From NCBI GenBank assembly GCA_002477475.1, contig DLPX01000064.1, positions 14,680 to 58,958 on the forward strand: DNA of 44,279 nt, in the 5' to 3' direction. This stretch comes from Proteobacteria bacterium UBA7447. GTDB lineage: Bacteria; Pseudomonadota; Gammaproteobacteria; Arenicellales; UBA868. Position numbers and translations under genes: made by a program. The notes beneath the pieces were generated by a model. It had not been told where the DNA came from, ran no database searches, and was given only the letters and a program-made list of their open reading frames with translations. Shown in pieces: positions 1 through 7,822 of this stretch. The stretch's first letter is position 1. Each line of letters begins with the position of its first letter.

Positions 1-1
1 C

Positions 2-796
2 CATTCCTCCGGGGCTGAGATTCCTGACGTTCAGGGCAGTCCAGACAGCCGGAACATCACTATCGACAAGGTTGGCATAAAGGATCTGCGCCATCCGGTG
101 CGAATCCAGGACCGCAATGGTCTGGATCAGCATACTGTGGCGAACTTCAACATGTATGTGGAACTGCCCCACAATTTCAAAGGCACGCATATGTCCCGGT
201 TTGTCGAAATCCTCAGTCGTCATGAGAGGGAAATCTCGGTCGACTCCTTCCGATCTATCCTGCAGGAGACCCGCGACCATCTGGATGCGGGCACAAGCCA
301 CATTGAAATGGCCTTCCCGTTTTTTCTGGAAAAGGCAGCTCCCGTGACTGGTGTCAAGAGCCTGATGGATTACCAGGTGACCTTCATCGGCGAAGCCTCA
401 GATGATCTCAGTTCGACCGAGGTTCGCGTGGTGGTACCGGTCACCAGCCTGTGTCCCTGCTCAAAGAAAATATCTGACTACGGTGCGCACAATCAGCGTT
501 CGCATGTTACCGTCAGCGTACGCTCCAAATCGTTGATCTGGATTGAGGAAATCATCGATATCGTCGAACAGGAATCCAGTTGCGAGTTATACGGGCTACT
601 GAAGCGGCCGGATGAAAAGTTCGTCACCGAAAGGGCATATGACAATCCAAAATTTGTCGAAGACATGGTGCGGGATGTCGCCAGTCGTCTCAATGTTGAT
701 GAGCGCATAGATCGCTATGTCATCGAGGCTGAAAACTTTGAATCCATCCATAACCACTCGGCTTACGCTCAAATCTCCTTCGATCGGGACGCCTGA
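2..796 (+). CDS. folE2: GTP cyclohydrolase FolE2 (type IB), 5' end cut off
   Basis: GTP cyclohydrolase IB converts GTP to 7,8-dihydroneopterin triphosphate, the first step of folate synthesis in the cytosol. The frame is open from base 2, so the true start lies upstream of the window. The residues before the first possible internal start (GTG at 98) already match the family, with an ITIDKVGIKDLRHP stretch like the usual FolE2 N-terminus, so 98 is not the start. Visible family marks are SLCPCSKKISDYGAHNQRSH, which holds the metal-binding Cys and His, and a downstream CELYGLLKRPDEK segment. FolE2 enzymes are not strictly zinc-dependent and in many bacteria replace FolE under zinc limitation under Zur control. 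No upstream operator can be examined here. A ROK kinase follows 41 nt downstream on the same strand. Confidence 0.95.
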   Translation, partial: HSSGAEIPDVQGSPDSRNITIDKVGIKDLRHPVRIQDRNGLDQHTVANFNMYVELPHNFKGTHMSRFVEILSRHEREISVDSFRSILQETRDHLDAGTSHIEMAFPFFLEKAAPVTGVKSLMDYQVTFIGEASDDLSSTEVRVVVPVTSLCPCSKKISDYGAHNQRSHVTVSVRSKSLIWIEEIIDIVEQESSCELYGLLKRPDEKFVTERAYDNPKFVEDMVRDVASRLNVDERIDRYVIEAENFESIHNHSAYAQISFDRDA

Positions 797-837
797 AGTC
801 CCGATCTCTTCACGGCAGTTTCGGCTGACCGGCCAAT

Positions 838-1719
838 ATGCGCATCGGTATTGACCTTGGCGGCACCAAAACCGAAGGCGCACTAGTCGATAAAAACGGG
901 AGGGTCATCTCCCGGCATCGCCTCGCCACACCTCGGGCCGAAGGCTATCGTGCGATTGTCGATCAGATTGCCTCCCTGGTCTCTCAACTGGAATCCGAGT
1001 CATGCGAGACCTGCTCAGTCGGCATTGCCGCGCCGGGGGCAATAGATGCTCAAGGCCGCGTCAAAAACTCAAACACCCAGTGCCTGATCGGCACAGCCTT
1101 TCAGAGCGATCTCGAGGCCCGTCTCGACCGGCCGATTCGCGTTGAAAACGATGCGAACTGTTTTGCTCTGGCGGAAGCGCTTTTTGGTGCCGGTCGGGAC
1201 ATGCCAAGCGTATTCGGTGTCATCATGGGCACGGGGGTCGGCGGCGGGATCGTCATTCAGCAGCGCCTGCACACCGGACCCCAGCATATTGCAGGTGAAT
1301 GGGGTCACAATACACTCGACCCCGACGGCCCGCCCTGTTACTGCGGACAACAGGGATGTATCGAGACCTACCTCTCGGGACCGGGCTTTTTTGCAGACTA
1401 CCAGCGTCTTGGAGGCGCAAACGCTGCTAACGCGGAAGAAGTGATCTCAAAGGTTCGGGAAAATGAGCCCATCGCACAAGAAGCACTCGATAACCTGCTT
1501 GAGCGGTTTGGCAAAGCCGTGGCAGGGGTCATCAATATTCTTGATCCGCACGTTATCGTGCTCGGCGGCGGACTTTCGAATACTCAGGAACTCTATGAGG
1601 AGGGACCTCGACGCATTGCAAAGTACGTCTTTAACCCTGCCCTCGAAACACCTATTCGCCGCAACCTCCATGGCGACAGTGCCGGTGTGCTAGGTGCTGC
1701 TGGGCTCTGGGCTCTCTAG
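838..1719 (+). CDS. ROK-family sugar kinase (fructokinase Mak-like)
   Basis: A 293-residue ROK kinase that phosphorylates a hexose with ATP. The N-terminal phosphate-binding motif IDLGGTKTEGA covers residues 5-15. The catalytic base is D105 in VENDAN. Residues 131-137 form the second glycine-rich loop. The ROK zinc site is H157 in GEWGHN with CYCGQQGC (C167, C169, C174). The C-terminal part (VINILDPHVIVLGGG, then GDSAGVLGAA) resembles E. coli Mak along its whole length, so fructose or mannose is a likely substrate. N-acetylglucosamine cannot be excluded from sequence. The ATG at 838 gives the standard N-terminus. Its TAG stop lies in the palindrome CTAG, which also supplies the TAG stop of the convergent gene on the - strand. 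Confidence 0.9.
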   Translation: MRIGIDLGGTKTEGALVDKNGRVISRHRLATPRAEGYRAIVDQIASLVSQLESESCETCSVGIAAPGAIDAQGRVKNSNTQCLIGTAFQSDLEARLDRPIRVENDANCFALAEALFGAGRDMPSVFGVIMGTGVGGGIVIQQRLHTGPQHIAGEWGHNTLDPDGPPCYCGQQGCIETYLSGPGFFADYQRLGGANAANAEEVISKVRENEPIAQEALDNLLERFGKAVAGVINILDPHVIVLGGGLSNTQELYEEGPRRIAKYVFNPALETPIRRNLHGDSAGVLGAAGLWAL

Positions 1720-2750
1720 TCGTTTTTCGGCCAGGTGTCAGACAGTCGGTATCCCTCAGGCCAAGGATCTGTCGGATCGAGCATGTGCTGGTGAGTTCCC
1801 GTAATCCAGGCCCGGCCCGCCAGCGAAGGCACGACTGCGGGACGCCCTTTACTCGTCTCGGTCAGCTCCTCTATCCGGCAATCAAACCGCGACCCGATAA
1901 TGGACTCGCCAATAAACCGCTGGCCGGGCCGTAACCTCCCGTGTGCATGCAAAGCCGCCATCCGAGCACTGCATCCGGTACCGCAGGGAGAGCGATCCAA
2001 CTTGCCCGGTTGGATGACGACCGTATGACGGCCCAGCAAGGCATCCCCTTCATCCACTGGCGGGCAGGTCATCATACAGAAGGATAAATGCGACCAGTCA
2101 GGATTATCTGGATGGCTAAAACCTAGGTGCTCATTCGCGGCCGCCGTCACCTGGCGACCCACCCGGACGATATCGTAGGCTTCATCCGGCGTCACGCCAA
2201 AACCCAAAGCAGCCGCATCGACCAGACAAAAACTGTCTCCGCCATAAGCGGTATCTACTGTGACAGTCCCGATTCCTTCGATCTCAAGTGGCGCATCAAG
2301 ACGGTCCACAAAGGATGCCACATTCTGAATTCTGACCTGAGTGACTGCTCCATCCGCACAACTGGCCGTTGCCTTAACCAGGCCTCCCGGCGCTTCCAGG
2401 TGGATTACCGTTTCAGGCTCCTGCATGGGAAGGATGCCAGTCTCGAGCAAAACCGTGGTGACACAGATCGCGTTTGACCCCGACATTGGCGGGAAAAATT
2501 CCGCCTCCATAATGATGAACGCTGCATCTGCCTTGGGGTTTACCGGGGGCACCAACAGGTTGGCATGTCGAAATACCCCGCCGCGTGGCTCATTGAGCAA
2601 AAAGTCGCGAAGATCGGTATCTTTTTCCAACGTGCGCGATTGCGCCCATAACGTATCCCCCGCCGGCGGTTGGACACCCCCCGTAATGACATCACCCACC
2701 TCTCCTTCCGCATGTGCGCTGACCACCTGAATATTCCGTCGACTTCTCAA
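1716..2750 (-). CDS. Proline racemase family enzyme, Ser/Cys type (hydroxyproline epimerase / trans-3-hydroxyproline dehydratase)
   Basis: A 344-residue member of the proline racemase superfamily. The first catalytic position carries serine (S90 in MSGSN) and the second keeps cysteine (C256 in SPCGTGC). Family members with a Ser/Cys pair are known to act on trans-3-hydroxy-L-proline (dehydration) and/or 4-hydroxyproline (epimerisation), whereas proline racemases have Cys/Cys. The start is TTG at 2750: the MRSRRNIQVVSAHAEGEVGD opening matches relatives, and AGGAGAGAGG lies just upstream. It is convergent with the ROK kinase and overlaps it by 4 nt. The roughly 100-bp AT-rich stretch upstream (2751-2849) presumably holds its promoter. 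No hydroxyproline transporter or dehydrogenase is adjacent, so the pathway is inferred only. Confidence 0.88.
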   Translation of the reverse strand: MRSRRNIQVVSAHAEGEVGDVITGGVQPPAGDTLWAQSRTLEKDTDLRDFLLNEPRGGVFRHANLLVPPVNPKADAAFIIMEAEFFPPMSGSNAICVTTVLLETGILPMQEPETVIHLEAPGGLVKATASCADGAVTQVRIQNVASFVDRLDAPLEIEGIGTVTVDTAYGGDSFCLVDAAALGFGVTPDEAYDIVRVGRQVTAAANEHLGFSHPDNPDWSHLSFCMMTCPPVDEGDALLGRHTVVIQPGKLDRSPCGTGCSARMAALHAHGRLRPGQRFIGESIIGSRFDCRIEELTETSKGRPAVVPSLAGRAWITGTHQHMLDPTDPWPEGYRLSDTWPKND

Positions 2751-2849
2751 AGTCCTCTCTCCTGGTTTCTACTCTTCTTTAGGGTAAATTTTTAATATCA
2801 AAACCAATAAAGGTTCCCGTTTACTGGATCCAGCAATTGCCAACAGAAA

Positions 2850-3194
2850 CTACAAGGGTGGTTCTAACCGTTGCTCGGACCACCAGGCTCCATCTGGACC
2901 CGTCCATTGAAAAACGGCAAGGTCGATCCGGCCCCGGGTATCGAACACCACGCCCTCTTGTTTTAATCTTAGGTATTGCTCCTCGTCTGCATTACCATCA
3001 GCGCGGGCGCTGATTTCTCCTCGACTGTTGATTACCCGTTGCCAAGGTATCTCATCTGAGGGCGTCGAGGCCATCGCGTATCCCACCTGGCGGGCAGAGC
3101 ATCCGCAGAGTCGAGCAATCTGGCCATAGGTTACTACCTGGCCACTGGGGATCGCTCTCACCAGGGCGTAAATCTTTTCGTAAAGCCTGCTCAC
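2850..3194 (-). CDS. atl: Alkyltransferase-like protein (ATL, MGMT family with Trp at the active site)
   Basis: A 114-residue DNA-binding protein of the O6-alkylguanine alkyltransferase family. The usual active-site PCHRV is replaced by PWQRV, with W51 where the alkyl-accepting cysteine should be. Such ATL proteins cannot accept alkyl groups. Studied members bind O6-alkylguanine lesions and pass them to nucleotide excision repair. The helix-turn-helix and arginine-finger region (TYGQIARLCGCSARQVGYAM, residues 22-41) is intact. The gene lies 12 nt downstream of xpt on the same strand and is probably cotranscribed with it. Identification as ATL is firm; the repair role is taken from the family. 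Confidence 0.9.
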   Translation of the reverse strand: MSRLYEKIYALVRAIPSGQVVTYGQIARLCGCSARQVGYAMASTPSDEIPWQRVINSRGEISARADGNADEEQYLRLKQEGVVFDTRGRIDLAVFQWTGPDGAWWSEQRLEPPL

Positions 3195-3206
3195 TGTCAG
3201 AAAAAC

Positions 3207-3785
3207 TCAGGCAGTGACGTGCAACCCATCCTCATCGAAGCGGATTTTTGCCAGCGTAATGATCGGCGTATCGAGATCGGCGAGCACGTCGCGACCTCCC
3301 TCCTCGGGCTTTTCAATTACGCAGCCGATGCCGCACAGTTCAGCACCACTTTCGCCTACCAGTTTAGACAGGGCCGTTAAGGTTGCCCCTGTGGCCAGAA
3401 AGTCATCAATGATCAGCACACGATCCTGTACTTTAAGAAAACGACGATCCACCATCAGCTCCGACGCCGTCCCACGAGTCCGGCTGATCGCTTCGGCAAC
3501 ATAGTAGGTGCCCGTCATGGTCCGCGAGTGACTCTTTCGCGCATATATCATCTGCGCCCCAAAATGCTCAGCCACCTGCAATGCCACAGGAATGCCGCTC
3601 ACCTCAGCCGTCAGCACTCGGGTAATTCGGCGCACGTCTTTGGCCACAAAACCATCATGCATGGCCTTGGCCATTCGCCAGGTCAGCTGTGGATCCACCT
3701 GGTGATTCAAGAAACTGTCAACTTTGACGATACCGCCGCCGACATGTTCTCCCTCGTCCAGAATTCTTTGGATCAGTTCTTGCAC
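3207..3785 (-). CDS. xpt: Xanthine phosphoribosyltransferase
   Basis: A 192-residue type I phosphoribosyltransferase that salvages xanthine to XMP with PRPP in the cytosol. The PRPP-binding signature VLIIDDFLATGATL is at residues 123-136. The N-terminal KVDSFLNHQVDP motif (residues 21-32) is typical of Bacillus-type Xpt and not of the enterobacterial Gpt. Length matches the family. A GGGAG ribosome site lies a few bases before the ATG at 3785. It sits between an upstream alpha/beta hydrolase and the downstream ATL gene, all on the - strand. The 109 bp upstream (3786-3894) contain no gene and likely hold the promoter. I saw no purine riboswitch there. Confidence 0.93.
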   Translation of the reverse strand: MQELIQRILDEGEHVGGGIVKVDSFLNHQVDPQLTWRMAKAMHDGFVAKDVRRITRVLTAEVSGIPVALQVAEHFGAQMIYARKSHSRTMTGTYYVAEAISRTRGTASELMVDRRFLKVQDRVLIIDDFLATGATLTALSKLVGESGAELCGIGCVIEKPEEGGRDVLADLDTPIITLAKIRFDEDGLHVTA

Positions 3786-3894
3786 CTTGTCTCCCGTGTA
3801 TTCTCACAAATCCTAGCATGGCGCCCACGAGAGGTCGCCGTGCAAGGCCTCGAAAATATTAAGTCCCGATGCCCCCTAGGGTCGCCGAGCGCCT

Positions 3895-4680
3895 TCAAAC
3901 GGTTGCTGTCCCGGCAGATACGGACTCGACGGTGTGGATCAGTTCAGTGAGCGTGTCACTCATCAGTGCCAATTGTTCCGGCCGGGATAAGCGATGGCCC
4001 CCATCCTTAAGCAGCTGCACCCGAACATCGGTTGCCTTTAGTCGTTCAGACAGGCGCAGAACCGTCTGCCAAGGTACCTCACTGTCCTTACATCCCTGCA
4101 AGAGTCTGACCGGAACGGCAAGCTCCAGGGGCGCGTCGAGCAGGCAACATGCTTCGCCATCCTCCATGAATCGTTGGGTCAGGATGTAACCGTCGGGATC
4201 ATATTCGCTGGTCAATCTGATCTCACCTTCACGCGCAAGCTGGGCCTGCTGATCGGCGCTAAGGTCTCTTGAGATAAGGTCCCGAGTGAAATCAGGGGCA
4301 GCAGCGATCCCCAGCAGGCCCTGAACACGTGTCCCGATGGCCAGTGCCACCCGGAGCATTATCCACCCTCCCATACTCGACCCCACGAGAACGCATGACC
4401 CCTGGCAGAATTCACCAATCACATCAAGCGCGTCCTGCGTCCACTGACCGACGGAGCCCTCCTCGAATCGACCACCGGAGACGCCATGTCCTGAGTAGTC
4501 AAATCGCAAAAAAGATCGCCCGTTTTTTTCACACCAGTCGGAGAGATATTGGGCTTTGGTCCCCTCCATGTCAGAACGAAAACCCCCGAGAAAAATCACA
4601 CAAGGGTCTTTTCCCTCGATCTTTCTGGCGACCAGAGAATAGCCGCGGCAGGTGTCCAGGATCAGTTCATTACGGTTCAT
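3895..4680 (-). CDS. Alpha/beta hydrolase (ABHD10-like serine hydrolase)
   Basis: A 261-residue alpha/beta-hydrolase fold protein without a signal peptide. The oxyanion region is LGGFRSDMEG (residues 31-40). The nucleophile elbow is GSSMGG with S102. The acid is probably the Asp in LLQGCKDSEVPW and the catalytic His is in LKDGGHRLSRPEQ. The DYSGHGVSGG segment (61-70) is typical of esterases and thioesterases related to mammalian ABHD10. The substrate is unknown. It diverges from the liuA operon, so the palindromic operator at 4732-4753 lies between the two and could also affect this gene. A role in acyl-CoA or ester handling is a guess from context. Confidence 0.8.
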   Translation of the reverse strand: MNRNELILDTCRGYSLVARKIEGKDPCVIFLGGFRSDMEGTKAQYLSDWCEKNGRSFLRFDYSGHGVSGGRFEEGSVGQWTQDALDVIGEFCQGSCVLVGSSMGGWIMLRVALAIGTRVQGLLGIAAAPDFTRDLISRDLSADQQAQLAREGEIRLTSEYDPDGYILTQRFMEDGEACCLLDAPLELAVPVRLLQGCKDSEVPWQTVLRLSERLKATDVRVQLLKDGGHRLSRPEQLALMSDTLTELIHTVESVSAGTATV

Positions 4681-4731
4681 AGAGTCCTGTCTCGCTCAGG
4701 TTTAAGAACTGTTGCGCAAGGCCGAATTTAG

Positions 4732-4761
4732 TTGACGTTTACGTAAACGTCAATCTAGAAT
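4732..4761 (+). promoter_or_regulatory. Predicted liuA promoter overlapped by a perfect 22-bp palindrome (LiuR-type operator)
   Basis: Bases 4732-4753 are a perfect inverted repeat with half-site TTGACGTTTAC. Its first six bases form a good -35 box (TTGACG, 4732-4737). A TAGAAT -10 box lies at 4756-4761, an 18-bp spacer. The dyad therefore covers the -35 box and most of the spacer, the usual position for MerR-family regulators. The MerR-type regulator LiuR controls leucine/isovalerate genes in many proteobacteria, and liuA starts 48 bp downstream of the -10 box. The palindrome is seen directly. Assignment to LiuR is inference; no liuR gene is in the window. Confidence 0.75.
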
Positions 4762-4809
4762 CCGCTGTTATCGTCTGAATATTCGTCACTGAATCCTTTG
4801 GGATACCCG

Positions 4810-5964
4810 ATGGGACTGGATTTTGAACTTGGACAAACGGCTGATCTGCTGCGCGAGAGCGTAGCGGAGTTTGCCGCACGCGAGATCTCCCCGTTGTCGG
4901 GAAAGATTGACCAAGAGAATGCTTTCCCGGCTGAACTCTGGTCTCGCTTGGGGGACATGGGGCTTCTTGGCGTCACTATCGATCCGAAGTTCGGGGGAGC
5001 CGCCATGGGCTACCTTGAGCACACGATAGCCATGGAAGAGATAAGCCGCGCCTCCGGTTCGGTGGGCCTCTCCTACGGGGCGCACTCAAATCTTTGCGTA
5101 AACCAGATCTTTCGCAACGGCACTGACGCCCAGAAATACCAGTTTCTTCCTGATCTCATCAGCGGGGCCAAAGTAGGCGCGCTGGCAATGAGCGAGCATA
5201 GCTCCGGCTCCGATGTCGTCAGCATGCAGCTTCGGGCGGAGAAGTCAGGGGATCACTACGTGCTGAATGGCAGCAAGATGTGGATAACCAACGGACCGGA
5301 CGCGGATACGCTGGTCGTTTATGCGAAGACAGATCCCGCTGCCAAAGCGCACGGCATTACGGCGTTTATTATTGAAAAAGGCCTTGAGGGCTTCTCCACC
5401 GGCCCCAAGCTGGACAAATTGGGAATGCGTGGCTCCAATACCTGTGAGCTTATTTTTGAGAACTGCGCCGTCGCAAAGGAGCGGGTCCTCGGAGCAGAAA
5501 ACAAAGGGGTCGGTGTCCTGATGAGTGGTCTCGATTTCGAACGCGTCGTGCTATCGGGGGGACCCTTGGGGCTGATGCAGGCCTGTCTCGATATCGTGCT
5601 CCCCTATGTTCACGACCGAAAGCAATTCGGGGAGCCGATCGGCTCATTCCAACTGGTCCAGGCCAAGCTTGCGGATATGTACACGACGCTGAATGCCTGT
5701 CGAGCCTATGTTTATGCCGTAGCCCAGGCCTGTGACCGTGGTCAGACGACCCGAAAGGATGCCGCGGGTGCCATCCTGTACAGCGCTGAGCGCGCTACCC
5801 AAATGGCGCTTGATGCCATTCAACTTCTCGGGGGTTCGGGGTACATCAATGAGTACGCGACAGGGCGACTTCTGAGAGACGCGAAACTCTATGAAATCGG
5901 TGCAGGCACCAGTGAGATAAGACGGATGCTGATCGGCCGTGAACTGTTCAAGGAAGGAGTCTGA
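4810..5964 (+). CDS. liuA: Isovaleryl-CoA dehydrogenase
   Basis: A 384-residue FAD-dependent acyl-CoA dehydrogenase that oxidises isovaleryl-CoA to 3-methylcrotonyl-CoA in leucine breakdown and passes electrons to ETF. The catalytic glutamate sits at the position peculiar to isovaleryl-CoA dehydrogenases (E244 in LDFERVVLSGG) and not near the C-terminus as in medium-chain enzymes. FAD and substrate motifs are AMSEHSSGSD (126-135), KMWITNGPDAD (156-166) and the C-terminal GGSGYINEY and YEIGAGTSEIRR. I prefer the ATG at 4810 over the in-frame TTG at 4798 because MGLDFELG matches the usual N-terminus. It is the first gene of the Liu-type operon; the thiolase start follows 13 nt after its stop. 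Confidence 0.92.
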   Translation: MGLDFELGQTADLLRESVAEFAAREISPLSGKIDQENAFPAELWSRLGDMGLLGVTIDPKFGGAAMGYLEHTIAMEEISRASGSVGLSYGAHSNLCVNQIFRNGTDAQKYQFLPDLISGAKVGALAMSEHSSGSDVVSMQLRAEKSGDHYVLNGSKMWITNGPDADTLVVYAKTDPAAKAHGITAFIIEKGLEGFSTGPKLDKLGMRGSNTCELIFENCAVAKERVLGAENKGVGVLMSGLDFERVVLSGGPLGLMQACLDIVLPYVHDRKQFGEPIGSFQLVQAKLADMYTTLNACRAYVYAVAQACDRGQTTRKDAAGAILYSAERATQMALDAIQLLGGSGYINEYATGRLLRDAKLYEIGAGTSEIRRMLIGRELFKEGV

Positions 5965-5977
5965 GGGAGACGACGCC

Positions 5978-7165
5978 ATGCAGAATGATCCCATTGTCAT
6001 CACTGGAGCCGCACGCACACCGATTGGCAGTTTTCAGGGGGCACTGGCTCCGGTATCCGCACCCGACCTGGGTGCGGCTGCAGTGGCCGCTGCCATCGAG
6101 AGATCAGCCGTCAGCGTCGAATCCATTGAAGAAGTGGTGATGGGTTGTGTTCTGCCTGCCGGCCTCCGCCAGGCCCCTGCCCGTCAGGCGGCGCTCGGCG
6201 CGGGTCTGCCCATGAGCACGCCGTGCACCACAATAAACAAAATGTGTGGTTCGGGCATGAAGGCTGCCATGCTGGCGCACGACCATATCCTGGCTGGCAG
6301 TGGCCGAATCCTGGTATCAGGCGGTCTTGAGAGCATGAGTAATGCGCCCTACCTTCTGCCGAAAGCGCGGGGTGGCTATCGCCTGGGCAACGGGGAACTG
6401 TTGGACCACATGTTTGTGGATGGTCTTGAGGACGCTTACGAGCCGGGCAAACTCATGGGTCATTTTGCGGAAGACTGTGTCAAGCGGTACGGATTCAGTC
6501 GTGAAGACCAGGATGACTTTGCCATTGAATCCCTGACCCGCGCGACCGAGGCAATTGAAAACGGCGCGTTTCGAGACGAAATCGTGAGCGTCGCGGTTTC
6601 TGGTCGAAAAGAAACGGTGATGGTGGATACAGATGAACAACCGCTGTGCGCCAATATCGAAAAGATCCCGTCACTGCGACCGGCTTTCCAGAAAGACGGG
6701 ACCGTGACCCCGGCAAACTCCAGTTCGATCTCCGATGGCGCGGCGGCACTCGTCATGATGCGGCTGTCCGATGCGGAAAATGGCGGTCATGTGCCGCTGG
6801 CACGCGTTCTCGGCCACGCGAGCTTTGCACAGGAACCGGGCTGGTTTACCACCGCACCCGTTTTTGCCATTCAGAAACTGCTCGATTCATTGGAATGGGA
6901 TGTGTCGACAGTGGATCTTTTCGAGGTCAATGAAGCCTTTGCCGTTGTCGCCATGGCTGCCATGAAGGATTTGGGTATCCCACACAACAAGCTGAATATT
7001 CACGGTGGTGCCTGTGCTTTGGGGCACCCTGTCGGCGCATCCGGAGCGCGCATTATTGTGACGCTGCTGCACGCACTGGAGCGATACGACCTTAAACGCG
7101 GTGTCGCATCGCTATGTATTGGGGGCGGCGAAGCGACGGCTATGGCATTTGAACGCATCTGCTGA
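5978..7165 (+). CDS. Acetyl-CoA C-acetyltransferase (thiolase)
   Basis: A 395-residue thiolase, cleaving acetoacetyl-CoA (or a related 3-ketoacyl-CoA) to two acyl-CoAs. The nucleophile is C90 in NKMCGSGMK. The C-terminal catalytic motifs are GGACALGHPVGASGAR, with the His, and SLCIGGGEA, with the second Cys. The open frame extends upstream to 5939, but the ATG at 5978 is preceded by GAGGGAGA at proper spacing and gives the standard thiolase N-terminus. Leucine degradation ends in acetoacetate and acetyl-CoA, so an acetoacetyl-CoA thiolase fits between liuA and liuB, although the canonical liu operons I know do not have it at this position. Confidence 0.92.
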   Translation: MQNDPIVITGAARTPIGSFQGALAPVSAPDLGAAAVAAAIERSAVSVESIEEVVMGCVLPAGLRQAPARQAALGAGLPMSTPCTTINKMCGSGMKAAMLAHDHILAGSGRILVSGGLESMSNAPYLLPKARGGYRLGNGELLDHMFVDGLEDAYEPGKLMGHFAEDCVKRYGFSREDQDDFAIESLTRATEAIENGAFRDEIVSVAVSGRKETVMVDTDEQPLCANIEKIPSLRPAFQKDGTVTPANSSSISDGAAALVMMRLSDAENGGHVPLARVLGHASFAQEPGWFTTAPVFAIQKLLDSLEWDVSTVDLFEVNEAFAVVAMAAMKDLGIPHNKLNIHGGACALGHPVGASGARIIVTLLHALERYDLKRGVASLCIGGGEATAMAFERIC

Positions 7166-7198
7166 TTTCACTGCGGCCTGTCCATCCAAATACCCTCG

Positions 7199-7801
7199 AT
7201 GACCGCTCCTGTTGAGTTTTTCTTTGACTTTGCCTCTCCGTATGGGTATCTCGCCAGCGAACGGATCGAAAGCATAGCAAGCAGACACGGACGATCTGTC
7301 CTGTGGCGCCCTTTTCTGGTGGGCGCTGTAATGAAGGTCAGCGAGCGCAAGCCGCTTGTGTCGATTCCGCTCATCGGCGATTACGCAGTACACGATATAG
7401 AGCGCTTCTCGCGTTACTGGAACATCCCTCTCGCCATTCCGAGTCATTGGCCGATCGCCACGGTCGCAGCCTGCCGCGCCTTCTATCTGGTTGCCAGGAC
7501 AGATCAAGCGGCGGCGATACAACTCGCACAGGCGTTGTATCGTGCCTATTTCCGTGATGACCGAGATGTTTCCGTTCCCGAGACCGTTGTCGCTATTGCT
7601 GCTGAAGCAGGGCTTGATCCTGCTCATCTTGTCGAAGGTATTCAGTCGGAGGATATCAAGCAGGCGGTTCGCGCGGTCAACGATGAGGCGCTGAAGCGAG
7701 GGGTTTTCGGCTCACCCTTTATCATCGTGGATTCCGAAGCTTTCTGGGGAGCTGACCGCTTGGAGCAGGTCGACCAGTGGCTTTCCCGCGGCGGCTGGTA
7801 G
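7199..7801 (+). CDS. 2-hydroxychromene-2-carboxylate isomerase family protein (DsbA fold, kappa-GST-like)
   Basis: A 200-residue cytosolic protein of the DsbA/HCCA isomerase family. The N-terminal thioredoxin-fold motif is FFFDFASPYGYLA (residues 7-19), with serine where a redox protein would have a CxxC motif. The C-terminal GVFGSPFIIVD and FWGADRLEQVDQWL segments are characteristic. Named members are glutathione-dependent isomerases of naphthalene degradation, and others are mitochondrial kappa-class GSTs. No aromatic-degradation genes are nearby. Its location between thiolase and liuB, 33 nt and 21 nt from its neighbours, suggests a role in acyl-CoA or side-product handling. The actual substrate is unknown. 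Confidence 0.87.
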   Translation: MTAPVEFFFDFASPYGYLASERIESIASRHGRSVLWRPFLVGAVMKVSERKPLVSIPLIGDYAVHDIERFSRYWNIPLAIPSHWPIATVAACRAFYLVARTDQAAAIQLAQALYRAYFRDDRDVSVPETVVAIAAEAGLDPAHLVEGIQSEDIKQAVRAVNDEALKRGVFGSPFIIVDSEAFWGADRLEQVDQWLSRGGW

Positions 7802-7822
7802 ACCCCTCCTGCCAGAACCATC

